Shown: positions 12,463 through 23,840 of the stretch, in pieces | Position numbering within the stretch: position 1 is the first letter of the stretch | How the letters are laid out: each line of letters begins with the position of its first letter | Source of the DNA: Sipunculus nudus | Taxonomy: Eukaryota; Annelida; Sipuncula; Golfingiida; Sipunculidae | Direction of reading: 5' to 3' | DNA: 64,000 nt | NCBI GenBank assembly: GCA_026874595.1 | Contig: CM049308.1 | Location: 16,802,001 to 16,866,000, forward strand | Made by a program: the position numbers and the translations under genes | The notes under the pieces: generated by a model | What the model was told of the DNA's origin: nothing | What the model saw: only the letters and a program-made list of their open reading frames with translations | Database searches by the model: none

Positions 12463-13219
12463 ATGTATAGATATTATTGCCAAAACCCTCGCAAATCGAC
12501 TAAAATCAGTGTTACACATTTTAATAAGTCCAGACCAAACAGGTTTTATTAAAAATAGATACATTGGGGAGAATATAGTTAAAATTATAGATTTATTTGC
12601 CTATTCAAAGACACATAATATAGAAAGTTATCTCTTGTCAATAGATTTTGAGAAAGCTTTCGACTTTTTAGAATGGTCCCATATTCAAAACACTTTACAT
12701 ATGTTTAATTTTGGATCTGCTTTTAAGAAATGGATTAATATATTATATTCAGACATCAGAAGCTGTGTAATAAACAGAGGATGGGCAACAAACTATTTTC
12801 CAGTAACGCGTGGTGTTAGACAAGGATGCCCTCTATCTCCATACTTATTTATAATAGCTTCAGGAATATTGGCAATTAAAATACGAAACAATACAAAAAT
12901 AAGAGGGATAAATGTTGCTGGTAAAGAACATAAATTAATCCAATATGCAGATGATACTGCTCTCTTCCTCACAGGTGGGCAAGAATCAATAAAAGAAGCC
13001 ATTTTAACATTTCAAAATTTTCAAAAAATATCTGGACTTAAGGTGAATTTAGATAAAACTGTTATTATGCCTGTGATAGAAAACACTAAAAATATATGTG
13101 ACAGTATGAAAAATTTAGGACTTAAGTGGTGCACAGAACCCATAAAGATTCTTGGTATATATATACACCCAGATTGGCGAAAAAATGAAAGATATCAATT
13201 ACAAAGAAATGTTAAGTAA
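12446..13219 (+). pseudogene. LINE reverse transcriptase core
   Basis: The open stretch begins in flanking DNA; LINE sequence starts at about 12474. It encodes SPDQTGFIKNRYIGENI, the palm motif SIDFEKAFDFLEW with the first catalytic Asp, RGVRQGCPLSPYLFIIASG and QYADDTALFL (YADD near 12944-12955), then FQKISGLKVNLDKTVIMPV and KILGIYIHPDW. All catalytic Asp residues are present. The frame ends at 13219 because one extra base (the C at about 13196) shifts it; the protein continues in the next frame. The apparent start is not a genuine initiator. Confidence 0.9.
12464..12473 (+). repeat. Left target-site duplication of the plus-strand LINE
   Basis: TGTATAGATA here is repeated exactly at 14935-14944, immediately after the LINE poly(A). 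Confidence 0.82.
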
Positions 13220-13931
13220 AATCAAAGCCATTTTAAATATATGGGCAACAAGAACAATGTCTCTCTCAGGTAAAATTACTATTATAAAAGCCCATATCTT
13301 GTCACAATTAACTTATGCATTTCAAGTTTTACCAAATCCTTTGCCAAATTATTTAAAAGAAATTGAAGCACTCTTGTATAAGTTTATCTGGGGTGGTCAA
13401 GAAAAGATAAAAAGAACAACCTTAATTGCGCCAATGGATAAAGGGGGGCTTAATATGATACATCTAAAATCCAAAATGGAAGCATTAAAAATTGGATGGA
13501 TTAAAAGATTTGTCTCGGGACAAACAGATGAGGGATGGAGACAAATTGTCAATGTTCAGTTTAAAAAATTAGGACCCCTTATATTCCAATGTAATTTAAA
13601 ATCTGATGATTTTCGCCATTTTAGCAATACATGTCATCCATTTTGGAGAGAGGTACTCAACATTTGGGGCAAATATAACTTTAAACATGTAAATACTTGT
13701 GACAAAATTCTAAATGAAATATTATTTTTCAACTCTCATATAAAAGTTGGTAACAAAATAGTTAATAATAAAACTTTGCATTTAGCTGGAATAACAAGTA
13801 TAAAAGATATCAGAAAGTATAATGGAGAAAAATATGTCTTCCTGTCCCACAGAGAACTAACAGATAAAACTAAAGCAAATATTAAGAAAATGCAATACAT
13901 GAGTATAGTGGATGCAATCCCATTAAGGTGA
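13197..13931 (+). pseudogene. LINE ORF2 thumb and connection region
   Basis: This continues the RT protein after the frameshift with NYKEMLSKIKAILNIW, TMSLSGKITIIKAHILSQLT, YKFIWGGQ and GWIKRFVSGQ. These are standard post-RT segments of LINE ORF2. The open frame extends upstream to 13152, but residues before about 13197 are read out of frame. It stops at TGA (13929-13931), where the family normally has Trp before KKEL, so a single base change (TGG to TGA) is the likely cause. The same frame then continues with KKELVTDKI to the next segment. Confidence 0.85.
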
Positions 13932-14588
13932 AAGAAAGAACTGGTAACAGATAAAATAACAAAAATAGTCTATAATTCAAATTTAGAAATAGTTAAGAAA
14001 ATGAAAAAAGTAACAAACACAATATATAAAGAATTAATACTCAAGATATATACAGAACCTTCAAAAGTTGTAGAAAAATGGAACAGAGATATGCAAGGAG
14101 ATTATCAAGAAATAGTATTTGAAGCATTTCAGAATATTGAAAAAATAACCATATCAGAAGAACTGAGAATGTTCCAGTTTAAACTACTTCATAGATGTAT
14201 TACTTTGAACCCATTTTTATTTATCATTGGAAAAAAGGAAACAACACTTTGCACCTTCTGCAATTCTGAAAAAGAAACATTGTTACATCTTTTTTATCAT
14301 TGTAGAGAAACTAAAAAGATAATATATCAAGTAAAAAATTGGTTATCAACTCTACATAACGGGATAAATGAAGAGATGTTTGATATAAAATCTGTTATTT
14401 TCAACACAACAAAAAATAGCCTGATTGATATGCTACTTCTGTTAACAAAAAAATTTATATACAATTGCAAATGCAACAAGACAATGCCAACAATCATTAG
14501 TTTCAAAATATACGTAGAACAAGTTCATAATATAGAAAGGAATATTGCAAGGAAACGTGATAAAATCAAGAGTCATATTGAAAAATAG
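13932..14588 (+). pseudogene. LINE ORF2 C-terminal domain with zf-RVT-like zinc finger
   Basis: In frame after the premature TGA, this part ends the LINE protein. It contains ELRMFQFKLLHRCITLNPFL followed by LCTFCNSEKETLLHLFYHC, a C-x2-C-x8-H-x4-C arrangement matching the zinc-knuckle region seen after RT in L1/Tx1-like and plant LINEs. The protein ends at TAG (14586-14588) with a basic Lys-rich tail. The first Met in frame is at 14001, but translation would not begin there in an intact element. Confidence 0.85.
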
Positions 14589-14934
14589 GACAATATTCAT
14601 ATTATCTTTTAGAAACATAAAAGAGTAAAAATAAATCTGTTTTCTTTTCCTGTTTTATTTTTTTAGAACCCTTGTCAACACGTTTATGTATGTATGCTTG
14701 TATATGTATGAACATGAGTATATATATATGTATATGTATATATGTATCATTCTCAATTAAACACTGTAACTAACATCTGATTATAGATCTACGAGTTAAA
14801 AATATGTGATATAGAAACATACATGTTTTGCTTTATGTCCGTCTATGTGAATGTATTTGTATCTTTTCACATATGTCCATTTGTATGTTTTTTTGTATCT
14901 GTTTATAAGTTGTTTCAATTAAAAAAAAAAAAAA

Positions 14935-14944
14935 TGTATAGATA
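14935..14944 (+). repeat. Right target-site duplication of the plus-strand LINE
   Basis: Exact copy of TGTATAGATA at 12464-12473, directly after the 14-base poly(A). Confidence 0.82.
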
Positions 14945-17399
14945 CTTTGAAAAAAGACCAAACACCGTGCAAATAACTGTATTGTAAAAAATGTAAAAAA
15001 AAGAAGCGCCCTGACTAATACATACACAAACTTATAAGAGGTATCATTAACAAAAATCATTCCTACAGAATACAATAACCATGTTGCATTATCTGGACTT
15101 AGCAATACAACAAAAGTCCTGTATGCACCCCTTAGGAGACTCACAAAATGCAATTTCTCAGTTGAACAGGAAAATGCCAAACACTCTACATTTGGCTAAG
15201 ATTGGTGTAAAACTTGAAACTTCCATTCATTTTGATGCCTTATTACTGGCAATATTTTCTGTTTGGTGATTATAGTTGAAATTACTCTTTTAATAAGAAA
15301 TCATTTGAATGCATAAAAAATTATAATGAAGACACTAAACATTTTCTTTGGTTTTTGCATATATATATGTACAATTACCTGAATATATTTTAATGTACTG
15401 TCCATCCATCCATCTATACATACAATTTTTAGTCCCCCGCCACGAGGAGGAAGGACTACTAAAATGTTCTGCGTCTGTCCCTCCTTCCATCCATGCTGCA
15501 CTATCACTGATGCACTTACCTAGGATAACATATGGCGGGGTATTGTTCCTCCAGGCTCTTGTTCCTCTTTCAACTCTGTATTGCCTTTGATATAACAGAC
15601 TCATTTCTCAGACTTTGGTTTTTATTTACCATTACCATGTCTATCATTTAGGACACACATACATGTAATTCTAATTTCTTAAATGCTTAGCCATGTTACT
15701 ATATGTAAGTGAAACAAAATGAAAGCTTCCAATAAGCTATTCTCACGCTCAATTCCAAGTTAATTGCACCATGTATACCAGTCAAAATGTCAGTGAAATA
15801 TTTATTATTATTTGTGAAGCCGACTTAATCCTTTACTATTCATTATAATTTCTCGATTATTGACAAATTCAGTCTTTCTGTTTATGTACATTACACAGTT
15901 AATGTTGAAACATAACAAAATTTCAACATTCACTTCAGATATTGTTTTCTTTAGGCTTATTGAAATCTGTTTTACTTGAAATAAACATGCAGTATGTATG
16001 ATCGCTGAAAATCTAGCCAGATTATGGAGTCCTAAGTTATTTGAAGTAGTGCACTCCAGAGCACTCGATCTACACTTACTTGAAAAGACAAGTTTTCAAA
16101 CTGTAGAATTTATAATTTCTAAATGTTATTTGTAAACAGAGTACATGCACCCAAACAGACATGATAGACAGATCATGTAACTTAAGGTGGATGGTTGCTG
16201 CACTTGGAAGCTACTGGTTGCAAAATGCCACCTCCAAATTCTTGTTCACCTGACTCTCCACCAGATGTCCTTGTTCAGTGTGTCTGGATTATTTTTGCAG
16301 GCCCGCTCCATATTATAAATGTATAATGGCCTTAGTACCTTGACACTGCCATTTTCTGATCTATTTGAATAAAATATTCTTTAATTAATAGATGTCAGAT
16401 ATCAGAATAGTCACCTTTTAGTCGTTGCAGTTGATGTTTCTTACCAAAAGTGCATGGACTATATCTTCTAGGAAGCATTCACAAAAAGAAATTCATTGTC
16501 ATTTGTCAAAAGGTCATAAGCTTGACATTTCAGCTCAGCACAACAAACAGTAGCTCACTGTTACCTAAGAGTTACACTTCAGTGTACATTAAAATATACC
16601 CATTACAGTAATATATTTCTGTTTCACAAAAAACTTTGAAATACAATAATAAATATATTTGTAATGCTCTGTCACTATTTTGCCACCAATCATCCTACAT
16701 AAGTTATACATAAACCCCCAAGGCCATACTTTTTTTAAAGGAAAGAGAGGCAAAATTTGCTTCACAAATTAAATAACTGAAGTACACAAGTATGTTATTA
16801 TAAATTGTATGAACAGTATACTTTATATAGGATTACAATAAAGTTATCATATAACGTTACAGTATTTAGAAATATGTATTCAGGTAATAAGGTTTTTGAA
16901 ATGTAAATGATATTTAAAACTAAAACAAAATCATCCAAATAAGAGCATATAAGATCATATGCAGCCACTAATGAAAGGATCTCATCAAATTTTGTATTTA
17001 CATAATTGATTTCATTATTTAGGGATTTATCAGTATAAAATCTCAAAGATAAATATGTCCCAATTTTCCTGTGGATAAACAGTGAGTACATGACACTCTT
17101 GAATTCTGAATGTCCTATAATTCTTTAAATATTTTGAGGGCTCAATTTTTTATTTGGTCATCTTATAAAAATCATATCTAGTAGGTTTAATCATATTCTG
17201 ATATAGGAATAAATCATTTGATTTTGAAGTTAGAACAACTGTTTGTGTGTTTAATTAAACTTTGGTTAAGCATCTTATTGAAACCAAAATCCATATAAAT
17301 CATGAATCACTTGCAAACTGGATACTGGAAAGGTCATCAGCATGCAGTTGCACATGTTATTGTCGAATTACGTAAGCATTCACTCAGGTATATTTATTT
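14945..17399. other. Intergenic; small repeat at 15.43-15.55 kb, otherwise nothing recognised
   Basis: AT-rich DNA. At 15431-15545, CCCCCGCCACGAGG and ATATGGCGGGG face each other as a short inverted pair around a GTCTGTCCCTCC-type stretch, resembling ends of a small molluscan repeat. Elsewhere I see no exon, RNA gene or clear element. Confidence 0.45.
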
Positions 17400-17878
17400 T
17401 GTTTTGTGACACGGTGCCAAAAGAAACAGAAACGCTGCTGAAATGACGTCAACAGATATCAAGATTGCGCACGTGGATTTGTTTACAATGCTGAGGGAAT
17501 CCCGGGGGTTCCTGTCTCTGTTATGGCGTCATCAGTCTACATTTGGAACATGGAAATCTCATTGGTTGCTAGTACGCCGTCTGTGGCTGTTCCAACAGCC
17601 GTTAGTTTTACATATTCACACATTTATGTGTTTTATTCTTCATAAGCAAACATTGATCATCGTCCATTTTAATTAAAACATCGCCTTATCATTACCCAGA
17701 GTTAGTTGCATTTCAAATAGAGGATGAGGAATTAAGAAACAGACAAATATTAGCCACTATATTTTGAGCGAGCGGGGTGGGGCACTTGCTGTTGCGTTTC
17801 ATAGGGACGGACGGCGTGGTCACATGGCTTCCATCCACCATTGTTCTTTGAAGCGTAGCATCATACGTTTGACATTAC
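17400..17878 (+). promoter_or_regulatory. Candidate promoter region (CpG-enriched, CRE, inverted CCAAT)
   Basis: CpG dinucleotides are visibly denser here than in the surrounding AT-rich DNA (17443-17590 and 17765-17835). The patch holds a perfect CRE, TGACGTCA (17444-17451), an inverted CCAAT box (ATTGG, 17561-17565) and a G-rich GAGCGAGCGGGGTGGGGC stretch near 17766. A strong splice donor lies just downstream (17903). This fits a TATA-less animal promoter on the + strand, plausibly that of the FOXN gene whose first coding exon has an acceptor at 42988. No transcript evidence is available, and a promoter for another gene or strand cannot be excluded. Confidence 0.45.
17444..17451. promoter_or_regulatory. 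Consensus CRE (CREB/ATF site)
   Basis: TGACGTCA, the perfect palindromic cAMP-response element, lies in the CpG-richer patch. Proximal promoters commonly carry it. Confidence 0.55.
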
Positions 17879-17902
17879 ATGCTGAATGGCGGCAAATTGT
17901 AG
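17840..17902 (+). other. Candidate non-coding first exon (5' UTR) of the FOXN gene
   Basis: The sequence ends TTGTAG|GTAAGG, a near-consensus donor at 17902/17903. The first FOXN coding exon begins after an acceptor at 42988, only 6 bases upstream of its ATG, so a 5' non-coding exon must exist upstream; this is the best donor next to promoter-like sequence. Its left edge (transcription start) is a guess. It would contain two upstream ATGs: one at 17879 with stop TAG exactly at the exon end, and one at 17886 (GAATGGCGGC) that would read across the junction and stop overlapping the FOXN start region. Confidence 0.35.
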
Positions 17903-20588
17903 GTAAGGATATACTTTCACTTTCATACATTTTATAACACTCATATAAATACTTGGTTTTTCTCGTTTTCTACTGTGGGGATATTGTGTATTGTTATCTG
18001 ACTTAAGTTGATAAATTACCCGTGCCTTGATGGTGTATTCCGCCAGTGATGTACCATGTGACAAAATGAAAATCTTCACTTCCGATGAAAAACGTGGCAT
18101 ATTCCCACGGAACTTTCTCACTAACCAGTCCTTTTCTCTGTCCGTGTTTGTATCAGGGGGCATCATTAAACCAATGGCTGATAAAACACAAGCTCCACAC
18201 CCCTTGTCATGAAACATAAAACCTGTAAATCTTAATTATTTGAAACCTTTGTGTGAGTGATGCAGTTGTCCTCGCGCCATATTTAACAGGTTGTTGACAC
18301 TGATTCAGTGGATGTCTGGGGGATGATGAAATGTGCCAGTTTGTATACATGTTGTCCAGAATATCACAATTTCTTTCTAAACATCGTTGAATTCCCGTAT
18401 TTAATACTTTTTGTACAGAAAGGATAATTTTATATTCGTTTCAACTTTGGGCGATATTGCGGAAGTGTTTTGGTGTGCATAATTTTGAACCTAGGCTTGC
18501 TGCTAACTGGCCATTGATCATTTCTGCTCTGTTGACGGTGATGCATGTTCAGCAAATTTTAGTGTGGTGTTAGTTTTTATTCTTGAAAACAGATATTTAG
18601 TAATAAAGTATGACTTTCTTCATTGTCAGATTTTTACCCCCCCCCCCCCCCACAAATTTTAGTGGAAAGAACAGTGAGTCAGAATCAGTTTAAAATCAAT
18701 GACTGTTTTGAAAAAAAACTTAAAAGTTCCTATGAATTATTGCTTTCCCTAACCTTTTTTCCAGTTGAATAAAATCTTTGTTATAAGCACTTCAGCACCA
18801 TATATAATGAACATGATCAAATAGAAGCAGCGGCTGAGTTCGTTTTCACTCCAGTCAGCTGATCCAGTTTTGCTTAACTCTGTCCTATTGTTCAGTTAAT
18901 ATTTACCCTCTAGACTAGATTTTCACATTTATTATGAATATTTATATTCATTTAACTAGCTAAAAATAGCTACATCAACTGACTGTGAGTTGCATTTGCC
19001 TTTTTATTCAGGCAATATGTATAGAAAATTGAAACCAACATTTTCTGTAGTCTGTAGTGCCAGCTTGGTTGTATATAAAATGTCAGGGTTGGGGTCAGGT
19101 ACAATTGACATTACCCAGGTACAGTTGTTTTCAAGATGGTTGGGTGCAGACATTTCATGGAGCCCTAGGTACAGGTACTTCGGTAAGTACCTGGATCCAG
19201 GTACAGATATTAGATGAATTAATTCAAAAATATTTGAAATAATATAATGCAAGTATATCATCAATATGCTTGACGTCATGTCCATTCACAGTATCATGCA
19301 TATATCTAAAGTACCTAATGTTACCTGAAACAGAATACAGCTGCATCAATCCCAGGTATGTAAACACTGAATTGGGTACCTAGCTGGCCCTATCCTTAGT
19401 TGATAATGATGTTAATACATGAAGTCATGGTAAGCTATACTGGTACATAGGGAACCTTGCCTGCAAATGAATTAATTTTAATCATTATAAATATACTTTT
19501 TTTTCCGGATTCTTGGCAGTTGGGGGTATCTTTTAATCAGAATTTCATTAGTTATTCATTTGGAAACTTGGAAAGAAAAAAAATGCCATGACTGTCCTTA
19601 TTGCATATCATGACAACAGACAGATTGATAACGGAAAATGATTTTGTCATTAAATTCTGGACAAGATATTAAAATAATGGTTGCTTACATGATAATATAG
19701 GACTCAAGATTATTGATATGTTATATACATGACAATTACTGGTAGCTCTGCATTTTACTGTAAATGCAATATTTGTAAATTTATGGGCAATTGAAGTGTG
19801 TACCTTGTGTTTTGAGTAAGTAACAGATATCCATTTCTCCTCCTTTCTGGAAGCAATAGTTGTCAGCAAATGATTTCTACCAAATACATGATTTTAGATA
19901 ATATTACATTGAAACATTTCTTTATGCTAGTATTGATGTTTACATTTTATGGATAATGAACAAGGCATTTTAGGTGAACTTTTCATGGTAAGGTGACTGA
20001 GGTCAGCTTAACAATGCAAGATTAAGCTCACAGGGTCATTTAGGGGTAAGCCTTGTAAAGCACAATAATGTGGTTCCTTAAACTTCCTTGGATTATTACT
20101 CTCAGTCAAACAAGATTTCTGAATCTAGCTTTCTCCATAATGGTATAAACCTCGAACAGGAGAGAGATACACCATTTGAGGGAAATTCTTAAAAGATTCT
20201 CGTGTAGTTTGAGTTTTTTCTTCATGGCTTACTGATAAAATTACTTTGGATAATACATTTAATAGTAATTAAATCACATTTGGATCATGTTCCTCATATT
20301 GAAAGAAAACATGGCAAGGCAGCATGTAACAGTTCCTACTAACCATACATACAAAACTTCAAGTATAGTTGTCTGAGTAGGGTAGAGTTGAAAAAAAAAT
20401 TACAGGATTATGTTTATTGCTGAGAGCCCCTTTGATATTAAAGAATTTGTAAGTTCACAAAAGTTTGCTTTTCACATGTAATTACTTGAGGACTTAACTG
20501 ATGACATACCAGTTGACTTAAATTTGACTTGTTTGTTGGTAGAAATATAAATAACTGGACTGATATCATAAAGCTATTAAAGAATTGT
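17903..20588. other. Putative intron 1, first part; no gene seen
   Basis: It contains a 15-base C run at 18637-18651 and, at 19084-19390, repeated AGGTAC-type stretches including a hairpin around 19170-19195. Nothing recognisable as an exon was found. The 118-codon antisense open stretch at 17861-18217 is discussed among the findings. Confidence 0.4.
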
Positions 20589-21463
20589 TTAGCTCCATTA
20601 GCTGGAAGCCATCGGTGGTCTATAGTGATCACCCTTTTGTCTGTCAGCCATCAAGTCATCTGTGACACTAAAGTAAACAGGGTACAAATCACAACTGTTT
20701 GATCTGTAAACTTCTGATTAAACAGTTACACACACAAAAGTCCTTGAAAAATCTCCTAGAAAACCTTTATTTTCTGAGTCAAAGGATGTGTATATAAACA
20801 GAAATAATACAAGTCCAATTTTTTTTTATCCCAAACCTAACTTCATCTTCAGCTCATCTAAGAACCTGTAGAAAGAGCCTGTTGATTTTGAGGTTAAGGT
20901 CACATGACCAACTTCATGTAAGAGTTTGTGGATGTATTTTAAGCAAAACCTTTACAACTCAAACCTTTCATCTTTCACATACTGCTCACCTGCCATTTGG
21001 TAAAGAACCCTGCAGCTTTTGATGTAACAAGATAAAAAAAAACGGCAGTACCCACTTCATTTTAAACGCTTGTGGACACATTCTAATTAAAGCTGTTTGA
21101 CCTAAAACTTCCACATCCCAAACCTTTGACCTGAACCATCAATCATTCACATGTCTCACTTACCAGGAGGGTGAAGAACCTTTTGCTTATGTAATATGAG
21201 GTGAAAGGTGAAGGTCACAGAACCCACCTCTTTAAAAAGCTTGTAGACATGTTTATTCTTAACTAAGTTATTTGACCTAAACTTTTCATCTTTCACATAC
21301 TGCTCACCTGCCAATATGTAAATCCCTACTGAATGACTGATCCTAAAATAAGGTGTGTTTTGATACATTTTAATTAAAAAAAAGGAAACATCTCCTATTA
21401 TTTTATTTCATAACAGTATCCTTATGAATAACTTCGGCTGAGTGACCCATTGGTCCCTAGTTG
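20589..21463 (+). mobile_element. Family A element, copy A2 (degenerate, ~130-bp core)
   Basis: The degenerate left end starts at TTAGCTCCATTAGCTGGAAG, followed by TGATCACCCTTTTGTCTGTC. The degenerate right end is CGGCTGAGTGACCC ... GGTCCCTAGTT (21435-21462). The core repeats a unit of about 130 bp (CTTTCATCTTTCACATACTG, then CTCACCTGCC, then GAAGGTCACAG, then GCTTGTGGACA). The same core occurs in A4 (50.66-52.21 kb), not in A1, so the same termini carry different cores. Confidence 0.65.
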
Positions 21464-21721
21464 AAATTATATACATGCTATTTCTATTACTACTGCCAGT
21501 TTGTACACACTGCACACACGTCACTTGAGTCATGCATATTTATACAGGCAAAACTCCCATTACATGCACCTTGGTGTTCTTTATTTGATAGGTAGTTTTA
21601 AGTAGGTTCAGATGCCCATAATCTTGTTAATACAGCAGTGTCTTTTGTATGGTCAAACATCCAGGTCCTGTGATTGCCTCACCATTTTTAGCTCAGCTGA
21701 CTATAATTCATCTGAGCAATA

Positions 21722-22079
21722 CTTATGGTCAGGGTTGGGTTTTAGGCTGCCCAAAACCTGTTTTTGGCAGGGCAGAGCCTAAAACCTGCCTTTAACTGCC
21801 TAAAATAGGTTATAACCTGCCTAAAACTGCCTTTTACTGCCTAAAACCCTTCTTACCCTCACCTATGACTTGCATTTTAACTATGTTTAACAAAGCCTTG
21901 TGACTGCATCACCCCAGCCATTTTGGTAGTGTTATAGATCTTTAAGTCAAAAATTTAAACAAATATAGGTTTTAGACACTTTTGGTGCCCAAAACCTGTT
22001 TTAGGTGGGGCAGTTTTAACCAGGTTAAAACCTATGGTTAAAACCTTCCTGCCTAAAACTTGCCAACCCTGCTTGTGGT
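21722..22079 (+). mobile_element. hAT-like MITE with 8-bp target-site duplication
   Basis: The element spans 21730-22071 (342 bp). Its ends are CAGGGTTGGGTTTTAGG and, inverted, CCTAAAACTTGCCAACCCTG. It is flanked by CTTATGGT (21722-21729) and CTTGTGGT (22072-22079), an 8-bp duplication with one mismatch. CAGGG ends plus an 8-bp TSD are typical of hAT elements. The interior is filled with AAAACCTG/CCTAAAAC sub-repeats and has no transposase frame. Confidence 0.8.
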
Positions 22080-22376
22080 TGTTCTGTCTGTGTGTTAGAC
22101 TGGCACATATTGAAACATTAAGGCCAATGAATAAAAAATTTGGCATACTGTAAGAAGTCCAAAAGGTCTACCTGACTGAAAACTGGGTCACTGCGACTTT
22201 GTTCCTTCAAGGAATTAAGAAATAACCTCAATATTCCATTAAAAACCTATTATCACACTTCAGGACTGCCTAATATGAAAACCAATCATCTGATTTTCTT
22301 CATTTTTAAATACCATAAGTATTCCCCTATACAGTTCCTATGTACATGCCAGAAATTAGATCAGTATTACATAATT

Positions 22377-23494
22377 GTATCTGCCAAAGTTTTTGCAGAT
22401 ACTATGTATTGAACGGGTTCCACCGCGGCCGCATTCGTTTCCGGAGAACTCATCTGAGACTTCTAGACAGATTTTTCCAAAACTTACATCAATTATCGGG
22501 TAACATGTGAACTTGTGTTGACCTCTGACCTTTCCTCTCTGCCCAGCGTCCTTTTGTGCGTCTGTTTCCACACATAAACCCACATATCTCGGGAACCGTT
22601 TAACTGATCAGGAATACAATTTTGTACAAATGTAGCCCTTGGATAGCTTTATAACATGCACAAAACATGGTGGTGCTACCTGCAACCATACAGTGTCCAT
22701 CTGTTCGGCTGCCTTGGGTTAATATCACTCATATCTCTGCAATGGTTTGACTAATTCACCTGAAATTTGGCATGCGGATACATCCTCGATAGGTTTCTTG
22801 ATTTTATGACAGGTGGCGCCACCTACATTCACCTTCACGTTGCAGACATCCATGCTTATATTTCCGGACTGGTTTGACATATCTTCGTGAAAATTTGCAT
22901 GTGTATAGATCTCACATAGCTCTTTACCATACACAAAACTGGTGGCGCCACCTGCAACCATTTTTGCACGGTGTCCGTCTGTTTGTTTGCTGTGGGATAA
23001 AATCACTCATATTTCTGCAGTGGTTTCACATATCTGGCTAAAATTTTGCAGGTTTATACATCCTGAACAGCTTTCTTGATTTTATGACAGGTGGTGCCAC
23101 CTACATTTTAGTTTTGACCGATTGGGCCAAAATTTTGCATGTAAATAGATCTCACATAGCTCTTTATCATACACAAACTGGAGGGGCCACCTGCAACCAT
23201 TTTTGCTCAACGTCCGTCTGTTTGTCTGCTATGGGCTAAAATCACTCATATCTCAGTAGTGGTTTGACTTGTCTGCCTAAAATTTTGCGTGTTTATACAT
23301 CTTGGTTAGCTTTCTCAATTTTTTTGGCAGGTGGCGCCACCTACATACACATTTCGGTTGCTGACATCCATGTTAATATGCATCACACCTAACTCTATTT
23401 CCCCTTGCCACTCAATCCATGCCTCACTTCAACCTTTCCACTATGATTTTGGCGGATATACACGTAGTCGCTTGTTGACTACCTTTTCTAGTTT
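22377..23494 (+). mobile_element. Family B element, copy B2, nested inside A3
   Basis: Left end TATCTGCCAAAGTTTTTGCAG; right end TTTTGGCGGATATACACGTA then TTTTCTAGTT. The core has perfect GGTGGCGCCACC palindromes near 22812, 22941 and 23330 and decayed ones near 23091 and 23182. The flanks rejoin as family A sequence: left TCAGTATTACATAATTG, right AAAAGTTATGGGCTCAAACA. An uninterrupted version is at 57791-57826 in A5 (TCAGTATTGCGTAATTG then TTTTAAGTTATGGGCCC). Junctions are uncertain by about 5 bp. Confidence 0.82.
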
Positions 23495-23840
23495 ATAAAA
23501 GTTATGGGCTCAAACATAATGCAAACATTTACCCACTTAACATGATAATTGTTGAAGCTAGAGACTTTTTTTCAGGGATATAACATTATTTTATCAAGAT
23601 TCAATTGTATATCCAAGATAAAATCTGAATTTTGTAAATTTTTTTAAGTTATTAGCATAAATAAAAAATCAGTACCTTAAATTTTGCCCAACTTTGACCA
23701 TGGTACTTTTTTTCCCTATAAGCACATTTGATGTAATTTATACAGCAGGTATATTTAAGGGTTTAAATTCTAAAATTTGAAATTAGAAGTTCAACAATTA
23801 TGCTAGTTATTTTTATTCAGAGGCTCTATTTTATTCATAT

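Larger units (their letters stand above)
12474..14934 (+). mobile_element. 5'-truncated LINE (non-LTR retrotransposon) with poly(A) and 10-bp TSD
   Basis: A 2461-bp insertion begins inside the RT domain (IIAKTLANRLKSVL), runs through palm, thumb and C-terminal zinc finger, has a roughly 340-bp 3' UTR and ends in a 14-base A run (14921-14934). It is flanked by perfect 10-bp duplications of TGTATAGATA. 5' truncation, poly(A) and a short TSD are the hallmarks of target-primed reverse transcription. Only two lesions break the frame (one extra base near 13196 and a TGA at 13929-13931), so the copy is fairly young. It has no endonuclease domain and cannot move on its own. Motif style suggests an L1/Tx1-type clade, a different family from the copy at 1-2345. 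Confidence 0.92.
21690..23840 (+). mobile_element. Family A element, copy A3, interrupted by a hAT-like MITE and a family B element; 3' end lost
   Basis: AGCTCAG at 21690-21696 and CTGAGC at 21712-21717 mark the left end. The body (TGTTAGACTGGCACATATTG onward, then AAACTGGGTCACTGCGACTT and CACTTCAGGACTGCCTAATA, and after the family B insertion GTTATGGGCTCAAACATAAT and TTGCCCAACTTTGACCATGG) matches A5 at 56.77-59.38 kb unit for unit. Insertions at 21730-22071 and about 22377-23494 split it. The typical right terminus (CAGCTGAGCGTCATGACC) is absent; similarity fades near 23840. Confidence 0.75.

Noticed and set aside
16798-17091. 97-codon minus-strand open frame with hydrophobic content
   Set aside because: Ile/Tyr/Leu-rich composition expected from AT-rich DNA; no homologous motif seen.
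17443-17676. 77-codon plus-strand open frame starting at the CRE
   Set aside because: The ATG is part of TGACGTCA context, there is no recognised domain, and it lies upstream of the proposed exon.
19084-19390. Possible hAT-like MITE (CAGGGTTGGGG ... GGCCCTATCC) with AGGTAC repeats
   Set aside because: The ends are weakly inverted and no 8-bp duplication was found.
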